The position numbers and the translations under genes are program-made. DNA of 64,000 bases from Verrucomicrobiota bacterium. Lineage in GTDB: Bacteria > Verrucomicrobiota > Verrucomicrobiia > Limisphaerales > UBA9464. The stretch covers positions 1-64,000 of the forward strand of contig CANIZL010000002.1 of the NCBI GenBank assembly GCA_947471985.1. Reading direction: 5' to 3'. Numbering within the stretch: position 1 is the first letter of the stretch; every line of letters begins with the position of its first letter. Positions 9,105 to 17,925 of the stretch are shown piece by piece. The notes below the pieces were generated by a model. The model had not been told where the DNA came from. It worked only from the letters and a program-made list of their open reading frames with translations, and ran no database searches.

Positions 9105-10093
9105 CGTTTAGCCTTGAAATAGAAGAGGGTCCCCAGCGTGGTGACCAATGTCAGACCGATGACAAAGGCGTAGCCGTGCTGCCACTCCAATTCACTCATC
9201 GCCTTGAAATTCATGCCGTACCAACTGGCGATAATCGTGGCCGGGGTGGTCAGGATCGTAATCATCGTCAGCACCTTGATCACCTCACCCTGCTGGTTCG
9301 CGGCGACGTTCAGGTAGGTCTGCAAGGTCACCGACAGGGAATCGGTGTACGATTGGGCAAGTTCCGAAATGTGGAACAATTCATCATACACATCGCGGTA
9401 GTAGGGCACGAGGTGGGGACGGATCAGCTTGTATTCGCCGCGGGCAAACCGCCCGATCACTTCACGTTGCGGGCCAATGATCTTGCGCAGGTGTTGCACC
9501 TCCTTCTTCACGCCCAGGATTCGCTCCAACGTGGGTCGGGTAGGATTCTTCAAGACCATTTCCTCGATGCCGGCGATCTCCTCGCCGAGTTCCTCGAGCG
9601 CCGGTTTATAGTTGTCCACCAGGGAGTCGAGCAGGGCATGGGCCACGCGATCAGGCGCCCGGGCGACCAATCCGCCGGTTTTGACGCACCGTTCCTCCAC
9701 CTGAGTCACACTGCGCAACGGCACGTTGTGGTACGTGACGAGGAAATTTCGACCCAGGAAGAAATTGAGCTCGCTGGTCGCAAAGACGCCGTCGGCCCGA
9801 TTGTAATCCACGGCATGGATCACCATGAAAAGGTAGGACGCAAACAGATCATCCTCCTTGGGATCAAAGCCATCCACCTTGGGCGAGGGACTGTCGTGGA
9901 TGCAATCGTCAATGCTCAGCTGGTGGAAATGGAAGACCCCGCCCAGGATCTGCCGCGCCTCTTCCGGCGTGGAATTCTCCAGATCCACCCACAGGAACAG
10001 GTTGGTATCCGCCAGCAAACTCGGCATCAGAAAGATATCGATGTCCTTCGAATGCAGCTTGCCGCCGGTAGTGAACGCGTAGGAGCGAATCAT
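9095..10093 (-). CDS. corA: CorA-family magnesium/cobalt transporter
   Basis: 332 residues. A large N-terminal cytoplasmic domain and two C-terminal transmembrane helices with the selectivity-filter signature YGMNF (IIASWYGMNFKAMSEL), then a final basic KAKRWL. CorA forms a pentameric channel that takes up Mg2+ down its gradient. Length and C-terminal position of the GMN motif match the family well. The gene is first in a two-gene unit with the overlapping histidine kinase downstream. Start ATG at 10093 begins MIRSYAFTTGGKL, typical of the family. Confidence 0.94.
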   Translation of the reverse strand: MIRSYAFTTGGKLHSKDIDIFLMPSLLADTNLFLWVDLENSTPEEARQILGGVFHFHQLSIDDCIHDSPSPKVDGFDPKEDDLFASYLFMVIHAVDYNRADGVFATSELNFFLGRNFLVTYHNVPLRSVTQVEERCVKTGGLVARAPDRVAHALLDSLVDNYKPALEELGEEIAGIEEMVLKNPTRPTLERILGVKKEVQHLRKIIGPQREVIGRFARGEYKLIRPHLVPYYRDVYDELFHISELAQSYTDSLSVTLQTYLNVAANQQGEVIKVLTMITILTTPATIIASWYGMNFKAMSELEWQHGYAFVIGLTLVTTLGTLFYFKAKRWL

Positions 10094-10188
10094 GAAATCT
10101 GGCGGCGAGGATAACGATTCTTGGGGCTGGGGAAAAAGTGTCTCGGCGACCGGGCGGCCAACGAACCGGGAACCCGAATCATTCTACC

Positions 10189-10719
10189 TCAAAAGTACGA
10201 TTCCTTGTCCTTGAACAACAGATTGAACGTGGTCATCGAGCCGTAGCAGCGGGTGATGTATTGGTGCCAGTCGAATTTGTCCGCGCTGGTGATAGTTTCG
10301 CTGGTATTGATTTTCTGCTCCAGCACCCGGAGCTGGTTGCGCATCATGACGAGCTTGTGGAAGAACAGTTCCAACTCCACCTCCTTGGGCTGCAGCCCGG
10401 GATCCGCGGAATGCAGGACGAGCTTCCCGCCGCGCCACCGTTTGCCCAATTCCTCGATCGTACCGTCCGGTTTCGCCAAGCCCAACCGATCGACGGTTGC
10501 ATCGACGGTCTCGCGAATAATCTGGGCCAGGGGCACCGCGAGGCCCGCGAGCGATGCCGTGGCTTCGGCCGGAACGACCTCGGAGGCCACGGGGTCGATG
10601 GGCTTGCGCCCGTCATTGAACTGGATCTCCGCCGCGTATTCGTTGATCGCCTTGACCACACCGTCGCCGTACTGCGGGTGCGAAACGAGCTGGCCGAGGT
10701 GCAGTTCTGAAAGTTTCAT
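10189..10719 (-). CDS. unknown protein with an N-terminal SH3/KOW-like module
   Basis: 176 residues. The N-terminus ([20 protein letters not shown], then [12 protein letters not shown]) reads like the small beta-barrel seen in CarD/UvrD-C/KOW-type modules, where H-P-x-Y-G-x-G-x-V precedes a turn. The remainder is helical and ends with an aromatic-rich tail ([20 protein letters not shown]). Function unknown; a role in binding polymerase, ribosome or RNA is only an inference from the barrel. The frame is open to 10824 upstream, but the ATG at 10719 begins the barrel cleanly. It is downstream of ispA on the same strand, with about 110 bp between the genes. Confidence 0.7.
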   Translation of the reverse strand: MKLSELHLGQLVSHPQYGDGVVKAINEYAAEIQFNDGRKPIDPVASEVVPAEATASLAGLAVPLAQIIRETVDATVDRLGLAKPDGTIEELGKRWRGGKLVLHSADPGLQPKEVELELFFHKLVMMRNQLRVLEQKINTSETITSADKFDWHQYITRCYGSMTTFNLLFKDKESYF

Positions 10720-10830
10720 CTCCCGCAGTGAACACCGCGGGAGGGAGGTTGGCAAAGACACCCTGCGGACGCGTTGTGCCCCGACGGGAAGTTGGACCAG
10801 AACTCCAACCTCCCGTGTGCACAATGAGTC

Positions 10831-11727
10831 TCAGTTCTTCCGCTCCAGCAGGTACTGGGCAAGGTCCTCCAACGCTCCGGCCCGACCCTTGAACGGTCGG
10901 AGTGCCGCAAAGGCCTGCCGGGTCAGCTTCGCCGCGATGGCCTGCGACTTCTTCAAACCCACGATCCGTGGATAGGTCGCCTTCTGCGATCGCTCATCCT
11001 TGCCCGCCGTCTTGCCGAGTTGTTCCGAGGATTGGGTGACGTCGAGGATGTCGTCGATGACCTGAAAGGCGAGCCCGACGTTATATCCGAAATCGCTCAG
11101 CGCCGTCAGCTGGGCCGGCGTGCAATTGGCACTCATGCCACCCAGGCGGACCGCACACCGGAGCAACGCACTGGTCTTGCGCTCATGGATGTACCGGAGT
11201 TGAGCCACCGTCAGATCGCGACCCTCGCCCTCGAGATCGGCCACTTGTCCCGCGATGAGCTGGAGCGAGCCGGACGCCTGCGCCAACTCCCGGATGTAAT
11301 CCCGCGTACCATACCGCTTCGTGTCGTCCGCTTGCGCGAGAATCTCAAACGCCCATGTCAGCAGTCCGTCGCCCGCCAGGATCGCCATGCCTTCGCCGAA
11401 AACCTTGTGGTTGGTCGGCTTGCCGCGGCGGAGGTCGTCATTGTCCATGCCGGGGAGATCATCATGGATGAGCGAGTAGGTATGGATGCACTCGACCGCC
11501 GCGGCGTGGGGCAGGGCGGCGGCTTCGGTGCCTCCGCAGGCCTCCGCGGCCGCCAGAACCAGAGCCGGCCGCATGCGTTTGCCGCCCGCAAACAGCGAGT
11601 AACGCATCGCCTTGTGGATGGTGGCCGGCTTGGCCGTGGCGCGGGGGAGAAAGCGGTCCAGAGCGGCGTCCACCCGGGGTGCACGGGCGGCTACCCAGGC
11701 CGACAAATCAAAGGCAGGTACTGACAT
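10831..11727 (-). CDS. ispA: polyprenyl (farnesyl) diphosphate synthase
   Basis: 298 residues. Condenses isopentenyl diphosphate with allylic diphosphates to give farnesyl (or geranylgeranyl) diphosphate for quinones, undecaprenyl phosphate and hopanoids. The first Asp-rich motif is HDDLPGMDNDDLRRG, with the two-residue insertion typical of bacterial short-chain synthases, and the second is DDILDVT in AFQVIDDILDVT. FAGGKRMRPALVLAAAEA near the N-terminus is the expected substrate-binding region. Start set at ATG 11727 (MSVPAFDLSAW); an in-frame ATG 54 bp upstream is unlikely. Divergent from the DUF309 gene. Chain length cannot be decided from sequence alone. Confidence 0.92.
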   Translation of the reverse strand: MSVPAFDLSAWVAARAPRVDAALDRFLPRATAKPATIHKAMRYSLFAGGKRMRPALVLAAAEACGGTEAAALPHAAAVECIHTYSLIHDDLPGMDNDDLRRGKPTNHKVFGEGMAILAGDGLLTWAFEILAQADDTKRYGTRDYIRELAQASGSLQLIAGQVADLEGEGRDLTVAQLRYIHERKTSALLRCAVRLGGMSANCTPAQLTALSDFGYNVGLAFQVIDDILDVTQSSEQLGKTAGKDERSQKATYPRIVGLKKSQAIAAKLTRQAFAALRPFKGRAGALEDLAQYLLERKN

Positions 11728-11798
11728 CGGCCCTTTACCTAACCAGAAACCCCGCGTCGCAAAAGGCAAAACACCACGCACCTGCTACGTTCGCCGGC

Positions 11799-12224
11799 GT
11801 GTCGAAGAAATCACCAAAGATCGCCGCTTTGATCGCGCACCGACAAGGCGCCGCGTGGCCCGCCGCATACCTGGGCTATTTCGACTGCTTCAATCAGGGC
11901 CTGTACTTTGAGGCCCACGACGTTTTGGAGGAGCTCTGGTTGGTCGGCGGTCGCACCGCTTCCAACTACGCGTACCACAAGGGACTCATTCAACTGGCGG
12001 GCGCCTTCGTGCATCTGCAGAAGAATCGCCTCGGCCCGGCCGTGGCTCTTTTCAATCTGGCCGAAGCCAATCTGCAAAAGTATCCCTCCGTGCATGACGC
12101 CTGCGACGTCGCCGCAATTCTGGCGCTCGCGCAGAGTTGGCGCGCCGACCTGCTTGCGGGCCAAGATCCGTCCAATCCCTTGACCCGCAGGCCCGCCCCC
12201 CAGCTCCGCGTTCCCGGCGTATAG
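11799..12224 (+). CDS. DUF309-family protein
   Basis: About 141 residues of a compact helical protein. The family signature is visible as FNQGLYFEAHDVLEELW followed by KGLIQLAGAFVHLQKNRLG, where the paired E-x-H-E/D and W residues are conserved across DUF309. Biochemical role unknown. I chose GTG at 11799 as start because an upstream in-frame ATG (11679) would lie inside the divergent ispA gene; the GTG leaves a 71-bp gap for promoters. The last codons are Pro/Arg-rich and low in conservation. Confidence 0.82.
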   Translation: MSKKSPKIAALIAHRQGAAWPAAYLGYFDCFNQGLYFEAHDVLEELWLVGGRTASNYAYHKGLIQLAGAFVHLQKNRLGPAVALFNLAEANLQKYPSVHDACDVAAILALAQSWRADLLAGQDPSNPLTRRPAPQLRVPGV

Positions 12225-12301
12225 TCCCGAGTGGGCGCCGCCCGCCCCCGGCGGTCCACACCCAGCCTCGCCAACCCCCGCCGGGCCGCTCTATTGCCGG
12301 G

Positions 12302-14071
12302 ATGCACTTGCTGGCCCGGCTTCGAACCGTCTGCGCCCTCGGGGCGTTACTCATCGCCACCAACAGCCGGGCCGCAGATCGCGAAACACCGGCACCGTGG
12401 CCGGGCGACACCTGGCGCCGGAACCGGCAGATCATCGATCTCCATCAGCACATCAACGGCACCGAGGAACACATCCAGCGGGCCGTCCGCATTCTGGATC
12501 GGGCCGGCATCGGGGTGGCCGCGAATCTCAGCGGCGGTTACGTGACCGCCCCTCCCGGCGAGGTGTCCGACTTCGCGAAAACCAAGGCCCTTGCCGACCG
12601 CCTCGCTCCCGACCGTTTCGTGCAGTATTTCAATCTCGATTACACCGGCTGGGACAATCCGGATTTCTCTGCGCGAGCCGTCCAGCAGGTGGAGACGGCG
12701 CAGCGCCTCGGTGCCGCCGGATTGAAGGAGTACAAGCGCCTCGGTTTGTATCTGCGCGACGGCAAAGGGGAGTTGATCGAGATCGATGATCCCAAACTCG
12801 ACGGGGTGTGGCAGCGCTGCGGTGAACTGGGATTGCCGGTGAGCATCCACGTAGCCGATCCACGCGCCTTCTGGCTGCCCTATAACGCGAGCAACGAACG
12901 CTGGAAGGAATTGCAGGGGCATCGTCCGTGGTGGTTCGGTGATCCCAAGATGTATCCCCCGCGCGAGGAATTATTGGCCGCCCTGGAACGCGTCATCGCC
13001 CGCCATCCCGAGACCACCTTCGTCTGCGTTCATTTCGCCAACAACTCCGAGGACATCGATTGGGTGGACCGCCAACTGACGCTGCATCCCAACATGCACG
13101 CGGACCTGGCGGCGCGCATTCCCGAGCTGGGTCGACAGGCCCCCGAAAAACTCCGCGCCCTGTTTCTCCGGCATCAGGATCGAATTCTCTTCGCCACGGA
13201 TTTCCAGGTTTACGGAAATCTCATCCTCGGCTCGTCCGGCGACGGCGAGAAACCCACCGACGACGATGCCGTGACCTTCTTCCACAAGGAGTGGCGCTGG
13301 CTGGAGACGCGGGATCGCGACTGGCCGCACATGACGCCCATTCAGGGTGATTGGACGATCAGCAGCATCGGCCTGCCGCCGGAAGTGCTGCGAAAGATCT
13401 ATTTCGACAATGCCCGTCGACTGCTGGTGCGGTCGCTACCGGCAACCCGATTGAGTGCCCGGCACATCTCGCGGGACTTCCATCCGGACGGTCGATTGAA
13501 GGAAAAGGAATGGTCCATGGCCCGCACCTTCGACCTGGAGCGGGGCACGCAGGCGGGGGAGGCTCATCCGGAGCTCACCACCCATTGCCGGCTCCTCTGG
13601 TCCGACCGTTATCTCTATCTCAGCTACGAATGTCCCTTCACCACGGTGACCGATTTCGGTCGGGCGCAGCCGGGCGAGCGGATCCAAGCCGGGACGGCGC
13701 TTTGGGACAAGGACGTCGTCGAACTCTTCGTCGTGCCGGATCCCACGCGACTCGATCACTACACGGAGTATGAATGGGCGCCCAACAATGAGGCCCTGGA
13801 TCTGCGCATTCGTCGACCGGATTTCAATTTCGCGTGGAACAGCGGCATGGAATGGAAGGTGCGGGTCGACCGCCGTCGCCGCATGTGGACCTGTGAGGTT
13901 CGGATTCCGCTCAGCAGCCTGAGTGATACGGCCCCGCAGGCGGGCACGCGCTGGAAGGTGAACCTGTACCGGATCGACCGCGCCCATCGCGCCTTCCTCG
14001 CGTCCAATCCCACCCTCAATGGCAGCTTCCACACCCCGGACCGATTTGGCTGGCTCGAGTTTGAACCCTGA
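12302..14071 (+). CDS. exported amidohydrolase-2 family protein fused to a CBM9-like domain
   Basis: 589 residues with signal peptide (VCALGALLIATNSRAA). The N-terminal metal-dependent hydrolase barrel has the HxH strand (IIDLHQHINGTEEH), a third His in VSIHVADPRAFW, a fourth in VCVHFANNSEDIDW and the Asp in ILFATDFQVYG, so the ligand set looks complete. A C-terminal beta-sandwich (about 385-588: LLWSDRYLYLSYECPF, ALWDKDVVELFVVPD) resembles the carbohydrate-binding CBM9-like domain. The fusion suggests action on a carbohydrate-linked substrate in the periplasm. The start ATG at 12302 is at the signal peptide; the frame is open upstream. Convergent with the next gene. Confidence 0.82.
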   Translation: MHLLARLRTVCALGALLIATNSRAADRETPAPWPGDTWRRNRQIIDLHQHINGTEEHIQRAVRILDRAGIGVAANLSGGYVTAPPGEVSDFAKTKALADRLAPDRFVQYFNLDYTGWDNPDFSARAVQQVETAQRLGAAGLKEYKRLGLYLRDGKGELIEIDDPKLDGVWQRCGELGLPVSIHVADPRAFWLPYNASNERWKELQGHRPWWFGDPKMYPPREELLAALERVIARHPETTFVCVHFANNSEDIDWVDRQLTLHPNMHADLAARIPELGRQAPEKLRALFLRHQDRILFATDFQVYGNLILGSSGDGEKPTDDDAVTFFHKEWRWLETRDRDWPHMTPIQGDWTISSIGLPPEVLRKIYFDNARRLLVRSLPATRLSARHISRDFHPDGRLKEKEWSMARTFDLERGTQAGEAHPELTTHCRLLWSDRYLYLSYECPFTTVTDFGRAQPGERIQAGTALWDKDVVELFVVPDPTRLDHYTEYEWAPNNEALDLRIRRPDFNFAWNSGMEWKVRVDRRRRMWTCEVRIPLSSLSDTAPQAGTRWKVNLYRIDRAHRAFLASNPTLNGSFHTPDRFGWLEFEP

Positions 14072-14080
14072 GGCCCGGCC

Positions 14081-14101
14081 GGGCGCGGAGCGACCGCGCC
14101 C
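14081..14101. terminator. GC-rich hairpin between convergent genes
   Basis: GGGCGCGG-agcga-CCGCGCCC is a perfect 8-bp stem with a 5-nt loop, exactly between the stops of two convergent genes, its last base adjoining the minus-strand stop codon. There is no T tract on either side, so it may be a weak or factor-assisted bidirectional terminator. Confidence 0.4.
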
Positions 14102-17100
14102 TTACGGATTCACCGTTCCCCAGACGCTGCCCTTGATCGATTTTCCGTCGTCGGCGTCGAGATTGTATTTCACCTCGAACTGCATCACCGGATCCATCCG
14201 CCCGACGTTCAGGGACACCGTCCGACCGTCGGCGCCCAAAGATGCCGAGGTGATCGTCACCTCATCACGGCCCTCACGGGAGGGGTTCGCGGCCGACCAG
14301 TCCTTGGAGCCGTACTCCGCCGTGTAGCGGTAGTTCCAGCGTTTCACCGAGTAACTGCCGACATCCACCGCGGTGTCGCGGCGTACGGGTTCGGCAAAGG
14401 TCAGATCCAAACCGTCCGCGCGCGCCCGCCACGCCACCGGTTGGAGGAAGCGTTTGCCGGTCCACCGAACCCGTTGGAGGGAACCATCCCGCACGGCACT
14501 GGTTTGCCAACCCGTGCTGCCAGCCACGAAAAGATCGCCCTGGAAGAATGAGCCCCGATTGGGACCCGCGAGGAACTTTGCCGGCAATGGAACCACGAGG
14601 CCATTCGGGTGACCTCCGGCCACGTCCCGCAGCACCAACATCATTCCACACCGGCCCCACAGCAGGTGCAGCATTTGACCTCCCAAGGGACCCCAGACTC
14701 CGCCGGGAACCCACACCTGCGAACCGCTGGAGTTGTCCACGGGGTGGGGAATCCAGCACAACGGTACATCGTAGCCCAGGGGTCGCTCCGCCGTGACATG
14801 CGGCTCGGAATAGCCACCCCACAAACCCGGCGACTCCGAGTGCACTTCCCAAATACCCGACGACGGCGTGCGGGTGCCCTGCTGCGGAGCCACCGTGAGA
14901 ATCCGACCCTCCGGATGCACGCCCATTCCATTCGGATTGCGAAATCCCGCCGCCATCAACATGGTCGACCGCCCATCGGCCGTGACCCGATGCAGCCCCA
15001 CCGGATCCACGTAATAGAAGTTGCCGGCGGTGTCCTGTTCCAGGCACGTCACGTAATCATGACCGCCGGTCGAGGTGCTGATCGCATCGTGAAAATTCAC
15101 GTAATGATCGGCCACTCCATCACCATCCGTATCCTCGAGGCGCGTGATGCGATCGCGCCCCAGCACATAGACCTGGCCATTGCGCACCTTGAGTCCCAGA
15201 GGCTGAAACAAACCGGTCGCGTACCGAACCCATTTCAACTCCCGCAGCGCCGCATCAATGCCCGTCACGCGCCAGACGTCGCCATGCATGGTGCAAACGT
15301 ACGCGGTGCCGTCTTTCGCCAGATCCACCCCCGACGCAAACAAGAGGGCGTGATCGGGATTGTCGTAGGGCATCGTCAGCGTATCGACAGCGAGGACCTC
15401 CGTGTCGGCACCCCGCTGTCCGCGGGTGATCAGCACGCGCGAAGCTGATCGGGCGCCGGTCAGCGCGTCCTGCGGATCCCGCCGTAGTTCCATCACATCG
15501 GCCTGCGACGGCGGTGTTCCCGGACTCAAACGGATGCCCACCACCCGACGTTGATCCCCGCGCGGAATGGTGATTCCGATCTCGCCGCCGTCCCGCTTCG
15601 CAAACGACGCGACGGACGCATCAATGCCCACAGTCACCTGAGCCGCGCCCGCACCCCAGCTGCGCCAGGCCAAGCCATCCCGGCTTCCACCATCAGCGGT
15701 TTGGGTGGCCGCAGGTCCCAGGTTGACTTCCAACGCCTGATCGGACGGCGCCACCCCCAGCGAACGAATCAGGTGCAACGCGGGGCCTGCACCCGCGACG
15801 CGAATACTCTCGTCGATCACCACCCCGTTGACTTCATGTTCTAACACCACCTGGCGTCCCTTTTGGCGGAGCCCGCGGAAATGGTATTTTCCATGGGAAA
15901 AACCGGCCGGGATCTTGGCGAGAAACCACGGCGGCGTCGCCGGCTTTTGTCCACCCATCAAACCAAAGCGGGCGGCATCGAACCGGAGGAAGCCCCCCGT
16001 CCAGGCGGCCCGCAAGGCGCCGGTGGCGAGGTCGTAGGCCACACAGGTTTGGGATTCGCCCGGCAACTGCACGGTCAGGGCTTTCGCGATCACCGAGCCA
16101 TCCGGCAGAAACAGGTTCGAGGCAAAGGCCGGGCCCACATCCATCTGCGACCACCGGTTGTCGACCCAATCCTGTTCCTTCTGCGCCGCGGGTTCCTGAC
16201 CGGAGACTTTGGGCGTGCCGGGTTCCGCACCGCCCGCGGAGACGGGCGGCGCGGAGAGGGAACGCGACGGACCCACTGCCGGTACCGAGTCTGCTGCGGG
16301 CATCGCTGCCAGCTCGGTGGCCGATTCAAAGCGCCATTGGGCGACCGTGTCCGCAGTCGGCGTCTCCGGGAGCGAGGGAACCGCCTGGATCGGGTGCACG
16401 CCGCGACGAATGCGCACCTCATCCAACCACCCATCACAACCAATCCCACCCTCCACCAAGCGGCCCATCGCCAGCCGCGCCGCGCCTCCGGTTGCCTCCG
16501 CACCGGGTTGCGCGACGACGTCGCTCACCGCCGCACCATCGACAAACAGGCGAACCTGGGTCGCCATTAACTGGGCCCCCACATGATGCCAGCGACCGTC
16601 ACAGACATCGACGGTGGAGTTCGCGCCGGACGGCACGCGACCCGGAAGATAAAGCGCCAGGAAGCCGGAGCCCGCATGCGTATAGAGTTCCCAATGGGTG
16701 GGCGACGCCTTGGACTCGCTGGCGAGAATAATATTATAGCCAGTTTTGGATTGAAACCGCACCCAGGCTTCCAAGGTCAGGGGCGGACGGCGACACGCGG
16801 CGTCGCCCGCGAGGACGCGACCAGCCCCGGCCCGGGCATCGAACACCCCACCCGAACGCTCGACACCCGCCAGCGGAATCAGCGCCGTCCTCGGCGCAGC
16901 GGCAGGCTCGGACTTGGGCCCCGGCGCCGGCCACGGTGCGGATTCGCCGCCGTTCAACCGCGCCTCCACCTGGTGCAACCCAGCCAGGTCCTTCTTCAAT
17001 TTCAGTTCCGCATCTTCCTCGGTGTGCCCCAAAATCCCCACCGGTCCGGCATAACCGCTGCGACGGATCAATTGCAGGATGGCCGCATCATATTCTCCGG

Positions 17101-17815
17101 AACCAAACGGCTGAATCTTCCGACCCCGGCGTTCACCATCCCAGGTGGTGCCGTTGAGATTCACCGCCAGCAAGTGCGGCAGCATTTGCGGGAACACCGC
17201 CGGCAACCGGGCGAGGTGGTCGTGTCCGTGATGGAAATTGTAGACCAATCCGACATTGGTGTGTCCGAGCTCGGCGAGGTGGGCGCGGATGGCGAGTTGA
17301 TTCTCCGGCTCGCCGAACCAGCCGCCATGGTTGTAAAGGCCCACCCGGCAGCCCAATTCACCCGCGGCCTTCACCACCGGTCGCAGGCTGTCCGCCGCCG
17401 CCCGTACCTTCGCCGCTTGATCAGCACCGGCGGGTTCGCCCGACATGACCCACAACTCCGGATGAATCGCCTGCCGACGGAGGCAGGCGAGAATCGCCTC
17501 CGCATCGCTGTTGAGCGCGGCGGGGAACCACCATGCCCGCAAGTTTACGCCATGCCGCCGCAGCGCCGCCACCTCGGCATCAAAACTCGGGATGTGTTCC
17601 GTCCGCCAATCGTACGCGAGCTGACTGAACCCCAGGCGCTCCAACATCGCCGCGCGCTCCTCGGGTCCACGCCGGACGGTGTCAAAGGGGACGATGCACC
17701 AGGCGACCAGATTGGTGGGTGCGGAGGGATCCGGCCGCACTTCTGCCGCCAGTCCCCACCACGTGGAGAGCAGTACCCAGCCGACCCAACCCAGTTTGCC
17801 GCGGAGACATTTCAT
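14102..17815 (-). CDS. very large exported multi-module protein: TIM-barrel sugar isomerase-like, LamG, DUF6797-like, sugar-dehydrogenase-like propeller
   Basis: 1237 residues, signal peptide WVGWVLLSTWWGLAAEV. Order of modules: residues ~35-300 an AP-endonuclease-2/sugar phosphate isomerase-like barrel (WWFPAALNSDAEAI, NHGGWFGEPEN, VNLNGTTWDGERRG, GILGHTEEDAE); ~335-490 a LamG-like concanavalin domain (LTLEAWVRFQSKTGYN, WLDEVRIRRG); ~530-740 a module resembling DUF6797 (WSQMDVGPAFASNLFL); ~760-1130 a beta-propeller related to PQQ-type glucose/sorbosone dehydrogenases (ITRLEDTDGDGVADHY, AAGFRNPNGMGVHPEG); then a beta-rich tail. No CxxCH heme motif. Probably periplasmic sugar oxidation or scavenging; the fused barrel is unusual. 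The ATG at 17815 fits the signal peptide. Confidence 0.72.
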   Translation of the reverse strand: MKCLRGKLGWVGWVLLSTWWGLAAEVRPDPSAPTNLVAWCIVPFDTVRRGPEERAAMLERLGFSQLAYDWRTEHIPSFDAEVAALRRHGVNLRAWWFPAALNSDAEAILACLRRQAIHPELWVMSGEPAGADQAAKVRAAADSLRPVVKAAGELGCRVGLYNHGGWFGEPENQLAIRAHLAELGHTNVGLVYNFHHGHDHLARLPAVFPQMLPHLLAVNLNGTTWDGERRGRKIQPFGSGEYDAAILQLIRRSGYAGPVGILGHTEEDAELKLKKDLAGLHQVEARLNGGESAPWPAPGPKSEPAAAPRTALIPLAGVERSGGVFDARAGAGRVLAGDAACRRPPLTLEAWVRFQSKTGYNIILASESKASPTHWELYTHAGSGFLALYLPGRVPSGANSTVDVCDGRWHHVGAQLMATQVRLFVDGAAVSDVVAQPGAEATGGAARLAMGRLVEGGIGCDGWLDEVRIRRGVHPIQAVPSLPETPTADTVAQWRFESATELAAMPAADSVPAVGPSRSLSAPPVSAGGAEPGTPKVSGQEPAAQKEQDWVDNRWSQMDVGPAFASNLFLPDGSVIAKALTVQLPGESQTCVAYDLATGALRAAWTGGFLRFDAARFGLMGGQKPATPPWFLAKIPAGFSHGKYHFRGLRQKGRQVVLEHEVNGVVIDESIRVAGAGPALHLIRSLGVAPSDQALEVNLGPAATQTADGGSRDGLAWRSWGAGAAQVTVGIDASVASFAKRDGGEIGITIPRGDQRRVVGIRLSPGTPPSQADVMELRRDPQDALTGARSASRVLITRGQRGADTEVLAVDTLTMPYDNPDHALLFASGVDLAKDGTAYVCTMHGDVWRVTGIDAALRELKWVRYATGLFQPLGLKVRNGQVYVLGRDRITRLEDTDGDGVADHYVNFHDAISTSTGGHDYVTCLEQDTAGNFYYVDPVGLHRVTADGRSTMLMAAGFRNPNGMGVHPEGRILTVAPQQGTRTPSSGIWEVHSESPGLWGGYSEPHVTAERPLGYDVPLCWIPHPVDNSSGSQVWVPGGVWGPLGGQMLHLLWGRCGMMLVLRDVAGGHPNGLVVPLPAKFLAGPNRGSFFQGDLFVAGSTGWQTSAVRDGSLQRVRWTGKRFLQPVAWRARADGLDLTFAEPVRRDTAVDVGSYSVKRWNYRYTAEYGSKDWSAANPSREGRDEVTITSASLGADGRTVSLNVGRMDPVMQFEVKYNLDADDGKSIKGSVWGTVNP

Positions 17816-17925
17816 GGAAAGAGGGCGAATAGAGTTCCTTCCGCGCCCACTGGAAAGCCCGCCTTTGCCCGTTGCGGAATCCACCACGCGCGATCGCCTG
17901 GGCCGGCCCAGCCCCGCACTACTCG

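Noticed and set aside
14102..17815. Heme-binding cytochrome c domain in the large dehydrogenase-like protein
   Set aside because: No CxxCH motif is present, although such fusions are common in related phyla.
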